A stretch of DNA of 64,000 bases from Tipula vernalis (Eukaryota > Arthropoda > Insecta > Diptera > Tipulidae), in contig OY282559.1 in NCBI GenBank assembly GCA_958295665.1, positions 272,750,047 through 272,814,046 of the forward strand, written 5' to 3'. Positions 22,926-34,705 of this stretch are shown in pieces; position 1 is the stretch's first letter, and each line of letters starts with the position of its first letter. The translations under genes and the position numbers were made by a program. The notes beneath the pieces are model-generated. The model made no database searches. It saw nothing but the letters and a program-made list of their open reading frames with translations, and was not told the DNA's origin.

Positions 22926-23269
22926 AAGGTTCTATCACACCAAGCGCGGTGCATTGGCGGCATATTGAAATACACGTGTTTTTGCTTATGTAGTGAAGGG
23001 AAATCATAGTTTGTGCAAAAATATAAACTAGCGATGGACAACAATTTTTTTTTTTGCCGCTGAGTTTCGCGGCGGTGGATAAAATTTAATTTTATACCAT
23101 TTACTGAAATTGTAATTTTTCTATTAAAAATATAAAGTTTGTAAATGGTTTTATGAATATTAATTTTATTTCTGTTCAAGATATGATTTCCTATCACTAC
23201 ATAAGCAAAAAAAAAAAACGTGTATTTAAATTTGCCGCCGACGCGCCGCGCTTGGTGTCATATAACCCT
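22926..23269. mobile_element. CACCAAGCGCGG MITE, copy 2
   Basis: Same family as 21861-22194. The ends here read aaggttctatcacacc and its inverse, with TA on each side (22924-22925 and 23270-23271), which would fit a TA target duplication. Confidence 0.82.
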
Positions 23270-23347
23270 TAGCCGCCAATAATTCTAAAAGCGAAATAGA
23301 ATACAATTTTGTTCTTGTTACAAGAGACAAACCCCTATTTAAAACGA

Positions 23348-23640
23348 ACCGAAAGACATGGTACATGTCACCCCATGTATGGTATTAATCGTCGAAATTT
23401 ACTTTGAAGTTACTAGGGTCGATTTCCGAATAAGCCAATTATGTTACGCCTAGTTATGGGGGTTTCCCCAAAAAACCATATATATTTTGCTATAGTCCGT
23501 TACTATTTTTTACTTTCTTTATTCTTATTGTGATATCTGGTATTGATGGTAATCTTTCTAAAAGTTTTCAAATTTTTATAGTTTTAAATAAGTTTTAGTT
23601 CTTTTGAATAATTTTTGAGTAGCTAATTGTGATTTTATTC
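23348..23640. repeat. Dispersed repeat without insertions (paralog of 35495-36215)
   Basis: Shares acatggtacatgtcacccc, actttgaagtta, agggtcgatttccga and tccgttactattttttac with 35495-36215. The other copy carries two extra inverted-repeat insertions that are absent here. Confidence 0.75.
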
Positions 23641-23742
23641 GATTTATTAATTGTTAAAAGACTATTATTTTAATTATTATTTGTGCGTTTTAAAGTTTTT
23701 CGTGAGTGTTTAGACATATTATATATTTTTTAATGAATGTGG

Positions 23743-23974
23743 TCTTACTTTGGGAATTTTAAAACAAACGTGTATTTTCATTCCGGAATGAATAGTTTTC
23801 AAACCAAGTTTTTGTTGGTATGGAATTATTCTAGTAATAAATTCGAAAAATTTTATTGTTTTTCTATTTAATTTATAATGTCGACTGATAAAAGTAAAAA
23901 GAAAATTATTTTCGGTTTTTATTTCGAGCATAATAAGCATTTTTATATTTATACCAATTACTATTCCTGATACC
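23743..23974. repeat. Dispersed repeat, copy 2
   Basis: Second copy of the repeat at 22689-22918, same orientation, diverged by scattered substitutions. Confidence 0.7.
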
Positions 23975-23996
23975 AAAGTAATACTGCAGTAATTAG

Positions 23997-24065
23997 TAAT
24001 ACCGACTTTACACCGTAGATAGTTTAATAGCAAAATAGTATAATTCTTTTTTGCTATCCGGTCGG
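23997..24065. repeat. Long inverted repeat, left partner of 31405-31495
   Basis: Contains actttacaccgtagata and aaaatagtataat; both recur inverted at 31405-31495. The pair may be terminal repeats of a very large or composite element, or two fragments of one family. Confidence 0.55.
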
Positions 24066-24184
24066 TATAAAACCGATGTTTTAATAGTATAAATAAATAG
24101 TAAAAATAAAATATAATAGTTTTATTTGATAGCTAACAAATTTTAATGAAAGTCTCTATTCGGACAGGGAGTACGTGTAAGATT

Positions 24185-24275
24185 ACGTCGAATATGCCTA
24201 AGAATACGTCGAGTATGTCTAAGAGTACGTCGAGTTTTTTCAAGTGTACGTCGAGTATGATCAAGTGTACGGATA
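24185..24275. repeat. 21-bp tandem repeat
   Basis: Four consecutive units begin tacgtcga and keep a 21-bp spacing, for example tacgtcgagtatgtctaagag. One inverted unit (catactcgacgtactctta) lies near 25484, consistent with an inverted-arm structure. Confidence 0.75.
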
Positions 24276-24720
24276 GTGCATTGTAAGAGTATATATTGCT
24301 GGATAGTTCTTTGTAGAAACTATAATTGTATAGCTTTTATATAAACTCGGGAGTACGTGGAGTATGTTTAATTATGTTGTATTTCGTGTAATATATCTAA
24401 ACGTACGTAAAGTAATGAGGAAATCCAAGCATTAATTTTTTAATGTACTTTTAGTGCGGTGTTAGTAATTTTATATGGGTTATTCTGGCGCTACAATCGA
24501 ATGATTGATCAATTGTGCATCGTAAATCGTAACCCCAAAACTTGCTTGGAAAAAATGGAAAAAAAAATTCGGAACCATCCGACATGAGATGGCAAACCTC
24601 ACGTTTTGATTTTTAAAAAATTACTCACCCCGCACTAAAAGTACATTTTAAAATTATTGCATGAATTCCTGAGTAAAAGCTGTTAAACGAAATATTATTA
24701 ATATGTATTTATGTATATAC

Positions 24721-24925
24721 CAGTGATTCTCAACCTTTTTTTTGTTGCGGCACACTTTTAACGATTTCAAAATTTTGGTGGATGGATTTTTATGGATTTA
24801 AATATCTATTCCTGTTAAAAGGATTTGTCTTTTTAAATCATATTATTTAATAATATTAACATAATTATTTATCTAAAATTTGGCGGCACACAAAAGTGCC
24901 GCGACACAGTGGTTGAGAATCACTG
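24721..24925. mobile_element. hAT-like MITE with perfect 8-bp target duplication
   Basis: Ends CAGTGATTCTCAACC and GGTTGAGAATCACTG are perfect inverted repeats of the hAT type (CAGTG start). GTATATAC flanks both sides (24713-24720 and 24926-24933), the 8-bp duplication expected for hAT. 205 bp, no gene, so it must have been moved in trans. Confidence 0.92.
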
Positions 24926-25140
24926 GTATATACTTTACGTACGTTTAGACATTTTACACGAAATACTACACTTTCTCTTAGATATATCGTATTTTTAAAC
25001 ATACTCCACGTACTCGCGAGTTTGTAGAAAAGGTGCTCAATTATATTTTCTACAAAAAAATATTCATCTACTTATACACTTAAGTGTATAAGTAGATGAA
25101 TATTTGTGTTCGTAATTACGATATACTATCCGCACTCTGA

Positions 25141-25479
25141 CGATTCTATGACACCAAGCGCGGCCCGTCGGTGGCAAATTTAAATACACGTGTTTTTGCT
25201 TATGTAGTGCAAGGAAATCATAGTTTGTGTAAAAAATATAAACTAGCGATGAACGACGATTTTTTTCTGTCGCTGGATTTCGCGGCGGCGGATACATTTT
25301 CATTTTATACCATTTACTAAAATTGTAATTTTTCTATTAAAAATATAATGTTTGTAAATAAATGGTTTTATGAATAATAATTTTATTTTTGTTCAAGCTA
25401 TGATTTCCTATCGCCACATAAGCAAAAACGTGTATTTAAATTTGCCGTCGACACGCTCCGCTTGGTGTGATAGAACCTT
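25141..25479. mobile_element. CACCAAGCGCGG MITE, copy 3
   Basis: Third member of the family, with gacaccaagcgcggcccgtc on the left and cgctccgcttggtgtgatag on the right. It is the most mutated of the three at its GC-rich ends. Confidence 0.8.
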
Positions 25480-25546
25480 TAGCCATACTCGACGTACTCT
25501 TATGTCCATTTCGACTCGCCTTTTACTGACTAGACTAGCCTCTACT

Positions 25547-25686
25547 GGGCCCGTATTCTTGAAATTCGATCAAAAAAAGTCGCCCATTATTTTCTAGTGA
25601 AATACATCATTTCAGTCGAAAATTTAAATTGTTTCATACCAAAGTCGCCGGCGACTTTTTTCGGTGAATTTCAAGAATACGGCCCC
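25547..25686. mobile_element. Short 140-bp MITE
   Basis: Inverted ends gggcccgtattcttgaaatt and aatttcaagaatacggcccc, continuing inward as a third block (aaaaaaagtcgcc against ggcgactttttt). No gene. Confidence 0.75.
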
Positions 25687-26092
25687 TGGTGTGTAAATCG
25701 AGCAGTTGCTCACGTGTGTGTGTTTTCGACGTTTATATAAACATAACCTATGATTTTTACAAAAGATCGATACTCGATAAAAAACAACATAACATATTAG
25801 CTGTATTTTGTTGAGAAATTTACAAAAACAATTGCACGTGACAGGAATTAAATAATTCTAACAAAAAATTTGAGTTATTTAATTCGAGCTCGAATAAATA
25901 AAATACGTAACCGCTTGAATGAAAAACGGAAAAAATACCAACATAGAGTATAAAAACTAAATGGAAAAAATATTTCGCGGCTTATTCTGTTAAGGAAAAA
26001 ATAACCAAAATAATTCGAATTAATTTTTTCTCAACAAAATACAGCTATTCTTGTGTTATATACATAACAACATAACAATATACATATATGTT

Positions 26093-26542
<450 letters not shown>

Positions 26543-27479
26543 GTTAACATATTTATGTTTTTGTTAGTAAACCTGTCAAAAAATCGAGATTCGTAAAACA
26601 ACAACAATTTCGACTTTTCTTGACAAATCGAACAGTTTGACAGCAGAAAGAGCAAGCCGGTTTGCTCTTTTTTGATGAATCGAAAACCACATTACACGTA
26701 TTCCCTGTCCGAATAGACATTTCCAATTTTAATACTTATTAAGGTGGATTTATATTATCCGTTTCTTTCAGTTTCTACATTTATCCGAGTCAGACAAAAA
26801 AAAACATTTGCCTTGTTTATTAATTATATCGGAGAGATCAGGCAGATAATTTATCAGAGAGAACAGAGCGATTGTCATTTGAAAAAGTCTTTTTCAGATT
26901 TAATTACACTAGAAAAAATAAAACGAAACAGCATAGAACAACAAAATAAACTGCTTATGCATATCTTCCTTGAACTTAAAATACCCAATTTCATTAAAAG
27001 AACAAAATTTTATAATTAATCAGAAAACAAAAATAATAATAACAATTTTTTATTTTAATTTAAAAGCTGTTTTATTAATTAAAACAAAATTTCTTTTGAT
27101 ATTAAACTTATTTATTTGGAAATTTATTTATGCAAATATAAGCGTAATGCCAAAACAAAAAAAAAATTTTATAATATTAAATAATAATTATTAAACTTTT
27201 AATTGATTAAATTATTTAGAATTATATTTAATTGAATTATATTTCATTAGAATTCTCAATTTCAATTGAAGAATCATCAAACGCTTCTATCATTTTGCTG
27301 TCAAATTTATATAAATCTCTAATATCTGAAAAAAAAATTCAGAGAGCAAATTTTGTTTTAGATAATGATCTGAGACAATAACAAAACGCAACAGACCGCG
27401 ATCTGAAGTATCTGAAAAATAAAAAAACACAAAAAACCTTTTGTCAATCTCTCTGATCTCTCCGATATAATTATGGTCG

Positions 27480-29640
27480 TGCTTCGTGTTCCTTTAAACA
27501 TTTCATTTTCATATTAGAACTAATCTAGTGATCAATGCCTATATGTATTAAAGGCCGTGTGAGCACAAATAAAATGGCGTGTCCTATGTATGTGTATAGG
27601 ATAAAGTTGCAACGCAATACTAAAGAAAATAAACAAAATCATTTCATTTTCATACATTTTGTTTTGTTTTGATTTTAGTCTCGTTGTTCTGTAGCCAAAC
27701 ATTTTAAAAAACTGGGAAACGGCGTTGAATGAAAATATGCAAAATATTTATCAATAATTTTTTTTTTTTGCCCAATATTATAATTAAAACCATAGTTTAT
27801 TGTCAATGGAATGAAAATTCATTTTTCGCCGTATTTAAAAAGTTATTAAATACGAAACCAAAAAATTAAAAAAAAAAAAATTTGCCATAGAACCACAGAG
27901 TACATAATTACCCAGAGGCACATCTTTCATACTTGACCGAGGTATATAAACTAAATTAACATGAATTTATTTGAATTATTTTCAAGTATTGGGACAAAAC
28001 GGGATAACGATATTTACAACATAACTATGTTGATCTTTATCGATCCTATGATTTATTAACAAAGCAAATATTTTATAGCCCATCTCACTTTACATTAATA
28101 TTGCAACCATGTTGTACTATGAAACAAAAAATGTATCATTGTTAGGCAAAATACATATGTACAATATTTATATACAATTTGTAAGCAAGATCACCACTCG
28201 ATATACAAAAAAATATAAAATAAATGCACGTGTTTATCTATGTGTGTGTCGATCGAAAAAAGAATATGAAATAATAAAAGGAAAAAATTAAAAAATCCTC
28301 TAGTGTACAAGGTGTATTAAAATAAACCATTTTTTGGTATAATAATAGACAAAAACGATTGTCGATTTCCGAAATTAACGTGCAACCTGTAGCAATACAT
28401 TTTTTGTAAATATGAATGTCTCGACTGGATATGCGAAAATGTATATGTTTTTATTCTTACAGAATAGCAATATGTACTTACATACTCATACTCGTAAATA
28501 TTATTTTGATCCAATTTTGTTTACATTTTGAATCCATAAATGCAATAATCATGTAATAATAAATATTTTTAGTTCTATCGATTCTAATTCTATTCTGTTA
28601 TGTAGGTACTTTAATATTTATGTCAATAAGATAGAGGAGATTCTTACTCAATTTCAATGTTTCAAAATGTTAAATTTGTTAAAACAAACTTTTGAAAAAG
28701 GAATAGAAATAGTTAGGTGATTGATTGTTTTGATTTTTTAACCGGTCATTAACCTTTATATTTTATTGTTTTGATACTTATGTTTTTCATATTCTGCTCC
28801 TCATTTTCATAAAATTTTTTAATAATTACAATTTAATATGGTAGGAGGGAGGAAATGTAATCTTTTAATCGCAATTTAGGATTTGATAACAATTATGTAA
28901 GCATAAGTATTCATATAATTAATTGGTACAGAGACGATTAAATACAGATATAATACCAGATCGCTATCCGATGCCCCACATTCAAAACTTTTCCATTAAT
29001 TCCGCCATAAATCATGTAATAATAAATATTTTTAGTTCTAATTATTAAGACCGAATTATTTAAAATTATTTTAATAGTTTAAATTTGTAGGCGGTCTGAA
29101 GGTCCTACTATTTGTACACACCAGTTCTAGCGAATTTTCAGATTATATTATTTTCAATTGTTAAATTTGTAGTGACGACGATTCGCATTGTTGTGATGAC
29201 GAATCGCGCCGCTACAAATTTAATAGTGTGCGGATTAGCGACGATTTAATACAATTATTATACCAGACCGCTACCCAATCTCATCACAACAATTATCTCA
29301 TTCGTACGAAAGGAAGGTTGTACATATTTTTATCACTGCTAATTTTCTGTATAATTTAAAACTAATAAAATTATTAATAAAATAATGATTTAAATATAAA
29401 TAAATATTAACTGAAAATGTAACATTAGTTGGAAAAATTTATATGAACTATTTTTTATTAATAATTTTAAATTATGAAAAACTCACGACGTACAACCTCC
29501 CTTTCTTGCTTGGATTAATACTAATTTATTATTTTTATTTTTCACATGTTTTAATCTCTTCGTTTTCAAGTTTTGTTCTTTCACCTAGTATTAATGCCAT
29601 CTGCAGAAGATTAATGGAACTGTCGGCATAAATTGAGTGA
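27480..29640. other. AT-rich interior, no gene
   Basis: No coding region is seen. There is a 31-bp exact direct repeat (28547-28577 and 29010-29040), a second loose duplication (accagatcgctatcc near 28960, accagaccgctaccc near 29264), and an imperfect hairpin at about 29159-29224 (ttaaatttgtag and its inverse). Confidence 0.55.
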
Positions 29641-29644
29641 CGTA

Positions 29645-29972
29645 TGCCCTTTCCGAAAGTTATACTTATTTATTTAGACATACTTATTTGCCGCCATCTT
29701 AAATAAGTATGTAAAATCATCCGAATTGATTTCACATACTTATTTTTTATTTTGACTATTTTGTAACTATAAAATAATTTTTTTAATTAAATTTTTTATA
29801 AAACTTAATTACTACCTAATATCACAATATGTATGCAATGAAATTAACAAAATTTTGGTTTTCGTTTAAGATTTTTTTTTTTGTAAGAACATACTTATAT
29901 TAAGCTACCTCGCCAACATACTTATTTAAATAAGTAGGTCTAAATAAATAAGTATAACTTTCGGAAAGGGCC
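29645..29972. mobile_element. PIF/Harbinger-like MITE
   Basis: Inverted ends gccctttccgaaagttatac and gtataactttcggaaagggc, flanked by the trinucleotide GTA (29642-29644 and 29973-29975). Subterminal blocks (gccgccatcttaaataagta, acctcgccaacatacttatt) match the Harbinger remnant at 60136-61375, linking it to that superfamily. It is a 328-bp nonautonomous derivative. Confidence 0.82.
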
Positions 29973-30227
29973 GTAGACTACATGGCTTGTATATTCAAGA
30001 CGGCATTAATGCTATCAATACCACTACATAAATAGCCATGACATCAAGCTAACAAAGTCAAATCACTAATCCAAAGGGGGGAATAAAGAATTTTTTTTCC
30101 TATGAAACGTAAACAAAATCATATGGGATTTTAAAATTCATTATTTTGTGTTGCCTTTATTTTCAATTTAAATGAATTATGTATGTACTGTACATTTTAT
30201 TTGTACATGAATTATTTACTGGCATTT

Positions 30228-31053
30228 ACTACGTTTCCATGACAGAGTTAACCCGATTTAAGAGTTTCGTTGAGTTAATAACATGGCGGCGTTAATCCAT
30301 ATCGTTTCCATGCAATTATAAATTCTAGTGAAATTTAACACTCACTTTTGGAAATTTTATTTGTTTGGGGGAAATTTTTAAATTTAATATTGTGATTTTT
30401 ATGATTTATAAAGTATTACAGAGAGGTAAGAATACTCACAATGCCATTTTGAATTGGTATATGTAATTGTTTTTTTCGCTTTTGACATATAGAATCTTTT
30501 CTAACCCTACTACTTTCGTTGCGTTAAGTTGGATTAGTAAACTTAACGAAAATCCTAAACTCGATATGTTTCCATTATCATGTTTCCATGATAGAGTTAA
30601 CCTAGGTTCAACTCGGTTTATGTGCATGGAAACGCTTATTACGGTAGAGTTTCGTTAAATCCAAATAAACTCGACGAATCTTGTTTGTTTGAGTTAGATT
30701 GTATCTGCAAACATTTTTTTAAATTATAAATGGCGCATCGCATATTATTAAATATATTTCCCCAAAATAATTAAAAAAATACACAAAAATGTCGTTGTCA
30801 ACGTTATGACGATATATCAAAGCGAAATAAAAGTTTGGTTTTTGTTCAATACGCAATTTTATTTTTTTATTCTATCGAAATATTTTTCTTCAACTCTAAA
30901 TCCTAACTCTGTTCATGGAAACGGTTCGGGTTAGCGCCGCCATATTTTCAACTCAACGAAACCTAAACCTGTTTAAACTCGGTACATGGAAACATGGTAC
31001 ATGATAAGATAATCCACGTTAATCTCGGTTAACTCCATCATGGAAACGTAGTA
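30228..31053. mobile_element. Foldback element with ACTACGTTTCCATG ends
   Basis: Ends actacgtttccatgacagag and catcatggaaacgtagt are inverted. The inner part (about 30570-31010) has its own inverted ends (atcatgtttccatg, catggaaacatgg) and matches 37237-39312, where a 1648-bp element interrupts it. In this copy the corresponding site is unfilled (cgcttattacggtagag near 30634). No gene recognised. Confidence 0.75.
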
Positions 31054-31404
31054 ATTGATGCTATGCTCAAAACAATTTTTATTTGTTTTGCTATTCTTTC
31101 GTATTTTTTCGCCTTTAGATATCAGTTAAAACATTCTTTTCAACAATACTTGTCTAATATTTCTAAAGAAATTACATGCAACAATGTTTTTTTTGTCTGA
31201 CACGATACGTGAAGGAACTGAAAGGAAAGGATATTATAAATCCACCTGAATATAAATCAACCTTTATATGTTATTTTATTTTATTGTAAAAGGAAAATTG
31301 ATGACAGTATATTATTGATAAATTAGTCTAGCAACATTTATGTGTAATCTAACATTATTCTTTGTTATTATTTTGTTTTAATTTCATGTATTTATGAATA
31401 TTTT

Positions 31405-31495
31405 ATGCGGTGTAAACCCGACTATGGTAGATAGTAAAATAGTATTATACTATTTTTCTAGTATAATATCTACGGTGTAAAGTTAGTATTAGTTT
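31405..31495. repeat. Inverted-repeat partner upstream of the transposase gene
   Basis: Contains ggtgtaaacccgactatgg and tatctacggtgtaaagtta. The latter is the inverse of a block at 23997-24065. It ends about 100 bp before the start codon at 31598, so it may be a terminal repeat or promoter region of that transposon. No matching repeat is seen downstream of the gene. Confidence 0.45.
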
Positions 31496-31597
31496 AGATA
31501 ACGATATTTCGTTATATATCGTTATCTAGAGTAATATAGTATTTTAATAGTAAAAGTAATATAGTATTTTATATCGTAGTTTTAGAAAATTTTAAAA

Positions 31598-34500
31598 ATG
31601 GATAAAACCAAAAAATTATCGGTGTATAATTATAAAGCTAAAACGAAAATTGATATTTCGAAACTAAAAAAGTGTTTAAGGGATATGAAGTTTTCGTCAT
31701 CTTCGGAACATAATATTACGAAAGCTTTCGTCAATGAAATATGTTTAAACCTGCATCTAAAATTAAATAACAAAAATTATATGAAAATTTGGCGTATTCT
31801 TAAGAACTTAAAAAAATATCAAATTAATTTAGATATTTCACCAACATATACAGAAGTAGGAACACCGATTGGCCTTAAAGAAAATAAAATAAATTTAGAT
31901 GTTTCACAAATATATATAAAAGAACTAGGAACATCGATAAGCGGTGACTATGATCAAATTCAAACCGACGGCGAAAACATCGTTCAATGGAGAGAGAAGA
32001 TGAATTTAAAATTTGCCGATAATTTTAAAGATCTGAAAAATTGCACGAACGAAGATATTCGAACTTTTATTACTGAAAAATTAATTGAGGGAGAAAATAA
32101 TTGTGTAGTTAAATTTAAAAGCTTATACAAATCAATCTGTGGGAATATTATTGGATATGGTTCGTGCAAATACCAAAGTCATTTTCAACAATATAAGTTT
32201 GTGATTAATTACGATAAAACCTTGAAAGTTTATGTCAAAGGAGATGATGTGGAGACACATGCAGGCCCCCTTGTTTACAATCAAATTCGGTCAAGAAAGC
32301 GCAAACAATTAGCTGAAGATCTAGGTAATCAAACGTCTCACAATTTCAAATTAGCCACTCTAAAAAACACAAATATTAATTTAGCAATTAAGGGAAATAC
32401 GCAAGCTATGCTATCAAATGATGTACTACGCAAAGTACGATCTTTGCATCTAAAAAGAAACGACGTTATAAATGATTGTGATTGTATGGATATATTTTAT
32501 AAATTTTCCATTGAAAATCAAAAAGATAAATATATATATTCCGTCTCTGAACCTCTTAACGTTATGATGATGCGAACCAATCAATTGCAAACAATACTGA
32601 AACATAAAAGCTTGATTCATTTCGACGCGACGGGTAATGTAGTAAAACAACCAACCTGCCACGCAGAGCATAACTATTCTCGTATTTTGTACTATGCTGC
32701 TGTAGTAAATATTAATGGAATTATAATGCCTTTAGCAGAGATGGTATCAAGTCAACACGATACCACAACCATTGCCATATTTATGCTAAAATTTAGAAAG
32801 GAAATAAAATTGAACAAATCAGAAACTCCAATTGGGTTTGTGGTTGATTGGTCGTGGGCATCTATTTCCGCCATTTTGTCCAGCTTTAATACGATGACCG
32901 TCAATGATTATCTTCAATATCAATATGATATACTAATGGAGAAAAAGAAGTCAAACGAAAAACTAGTACAAATCTACATTTGTTGTGCTCATTTTATTAA
33001 TATAATTGTTCGGCAAATTCTAAAAAAATGCCCTAATATTAAAAAACAAGAAAAGGACTTAATATTAGATATGTTTTGTGCCATTATAAATGCAAACAAT
33101 TTAAATGAAGCAGACGAACTTTTTACATGCTTCTGCATAATTTTTACCAGCGCTAAAGTGACGGATGATGTAAAAAACGCATTTAAAAATTTCAGGAATA
33201 TAATAGAAAGGGCATATAACCACGAAAAACCAGTACCGTCAAAAAAGGATAAAATATTAGAAATTAGAAATCTGGATGATGAAACAGAACCGGATGAGCC
33301 ATCTACTTATTCGAAAAGTCCCTTTTATAAAAGATATATGTCGATTCTTGCTGAAATAACAATTAAAACTAAAGAGCTCTCTGGCCAGAAAATCGTAAAC
33401 GATTTTTTCTATCCCGATTTTGTGACATTTTCTATTCAAAAATATTTTGCGTATCTACCACTATGGGCTTCGTGCTTGTCAACAGCACGTCGTATTTCAA
33501 ATGCGAATGCAGAAAACTGGTTTAACTTAGTGAAAAACCAATATCTTAAGGATCAACACCATTTAAAAATTGGACGATTCATCGCAATCATGAATGAAAA
33601 GACAAATTTGCTATTCAAATCAATAGAAATCTCTACAAGTACACCACAGCAGAAAAAAACTAAGAAGCAAATTTACAGCGTTAAAAATATTAAAAACGAA
33701 ATTAATAATAAACAAAACGAAAGTTCAGAGTTGGACCCGGAAGATTTAAAAAACCAAGAATCTTGGAAAAAGCGAAGAAACATTTTGAAAACGCCTAAAC
33801 ACATGGGAATAAGAGTAATAGAGCGTTATGCAGCCAGGAGATTATTCCCCGAAAAATCTAAAAGGAAACTGAATCCTAAAATTTTATTGGCCAATATGCC
33901 TTTAACTCTGTTAAAAAATGGGCATTCCCACAAAGAGAACGACGTTTCTATTACAATATCAGAAACTTGCGCATTTGATGCTTTCGCACAAATTCTATAT
34001 GCACTTGCGAAGGATATAGAATATTTTAAAAATTTATTTGATAAATCATCACTAGATTTATTTAAATATATCAAACATTTGGTGATATTCGGCGCCGACC
34101 AAGATAGTTATGTTTCCCGAACGAACCTCTTTTTAAATTTTCCTAGAAAAGAGGTACAAGAGTTTAATTCGCTAAAATTATTAAAAGTGAGCTGCAACAT
34201 CTCTGATATTGTACTACATTTCTTTCCGCGTAATATTGACGTCAATTATACGTGTTACAACGATCAGCAGACAAGGAAAAAAACCAAAATATTTGTACCA
34301 GTCGATATTTTTAAAATAGAAGAAGCTGATTTAGCCAATTTAAGGAATGTTATAGAAATTAGTGCAGTTCGTTGTATAAATTGTAATGAATTGCTAACAG
34401 ACGGTACCATCAGTGTAAGCAACGGAGTTGCTTTGTTAGATGTTCAACGTGCGGACATGGCTAGATATAATATAGAAATTAATCGAATTCAACAAATATT

Positions 34501-34705
34501 GTTTGTATCGAACGATATTTTATATTTAAAAGGAATCATACATTTTGACCCACCAGAAGAAATATATAGTATTGGTCATTATAGATCATTTATTTGCCGT
34601 CCAAATGGCGACTGGGAAATGTATGATGACCTTAAAAGACAGCCAATTAAAACTGATGGGACAAAAAAAATCAATCCAGCGATTTTAGTTTACGCCAGAC
34701 AATAA
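31598..34705 (+). CDS. Transposase fused to a USP-like cysteine protease domain
   Basis: An intact, intronless 1035-residue protein. The middle resembles an RNase H-fold D/D/E transposase: D343 in HFDATG, D417 in VVDWSWA, a CCAH motif (C462, C463, H465), and E639 in NAENWF. The CxxH between the second D and the E is typical of the MULE/KDZ/hAT-type group. The C-terminal third looks like a ubiquitin-specific protease: a candidate catalytic cysteine C791 (ETCAFDAF), a CxxC pair at 926-929, then a His box with H994 (GHYRSF) and W1006/D1010-D1011 (WEMYDD). The N-terminal 330 residues are Lys/Asn-rich and contain a Cys/His cluster around 180-196 that may bind DNA. If active, it would cut and paste DNA and might remove ubiquitin or a ubiquitin-like protein. 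The start is the first methionine in frame. A decayed relative lies at 57449-59060. Superfamily placement is inferred from motifs only. Confidence 0.8.
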   Translation: MDKTKKLSVYNYKAKTKIDISKLKKCLRDMKFSSSSEHNITKAFVNEICLNLHLKLNNKNYMKIWRILKNLKKYQINLDISPTYTEVGTPIGLKENKINLDVSQIYIKELGTSISGDYDQIQTDGENIVQWREKMNLKFADNFKDLKNCTNEDIRTFITEKLIEGENNCVVKFKSLYKSICGNIIGYGSCKYQSHFQQYKFVINYDKTLKVYVKGDDVETHAGPLVYNQIRSRKRKQLAEDLGNQTSHNFKLATLKNTNINLAIKGNTQAMLSNDVLRKVRSLHLKRNDVINDCDCMDIFYKFSIENQKDKYIYSVSEPLNVMMMRTNQLQTILKHKSLIHFDATGNVVKQPTCHAEHNYSRILYYAAVVNINGIIMPLAEMVSSQHDTTTIAIFMLKFRKEIKLNKSETPIGFVVDWSWASISAILSSFNTMTVNDYLQYQYDILMEKKKSNEKLVQIYICCAHFINIIVRQILKKCPNIKKQEKDLILDMFCAIINANNLNEADELFTCFCIIFTSAKVTDDVKNAFKNFRNIIERAYNHEKPVPSKKDKILEIRNLDDETEPDEPSTYSKSPFYKRYMSILAEITIKTKELSGQKIVNDFFYPDFVTFSIQKYFAYLPLWASCLSTARRISNANAENWFNLVKNQYLKDQHHLKIGRFIAIMNEKTNLLFKSIEISTSTPQQKKTKKQIYSVKNIKNEINNKQNESSELDPEDLKNQESWKKRRNILKTPKHMGIRVIERYAARRLFPEKSKRKLNPKILLANMPLTLLKNGHSHKENDVSITISETCAFDAFAQILYALAKDIEYFKNLFDKSSLDLFKYIKHLVIFGADQDSYVSRTNLFLNFPRKEVQEFNSLKLLKVSCNISDIVLHFFPRNIDVNYTCYNDQQTRKKTKIFVPVDIFKIEEADLANLRNVIEISAVRCINCNELLTDGTISVSNGVALLDVQRADMARYNIEINRIQQILFVSNDILYLKGIIHFDPPEEIYSIGHYRSFICRPNGDWEMYDDLKRQPIKTDGTKKINPAILVYARQ

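Larger units (their letters stand above)
26742..31247. mobile_element. Possible 4.5-kb TIR element or two related ends
   Basis: The left end begins aggtggatttatattatcc and the right end is its inverse (tattataaatccacct). Similarity continues about 66 bp, including gtcagacaaaaaaaa and its inverse. No target duplication is evident and no transposase is recognised. An inner inverted pair (attatatcggagagatcag near 26824 and its inverse near 27455) and younger MITEs (29645-29972, 30228-31053) lie inside. Confidence 0.5.
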
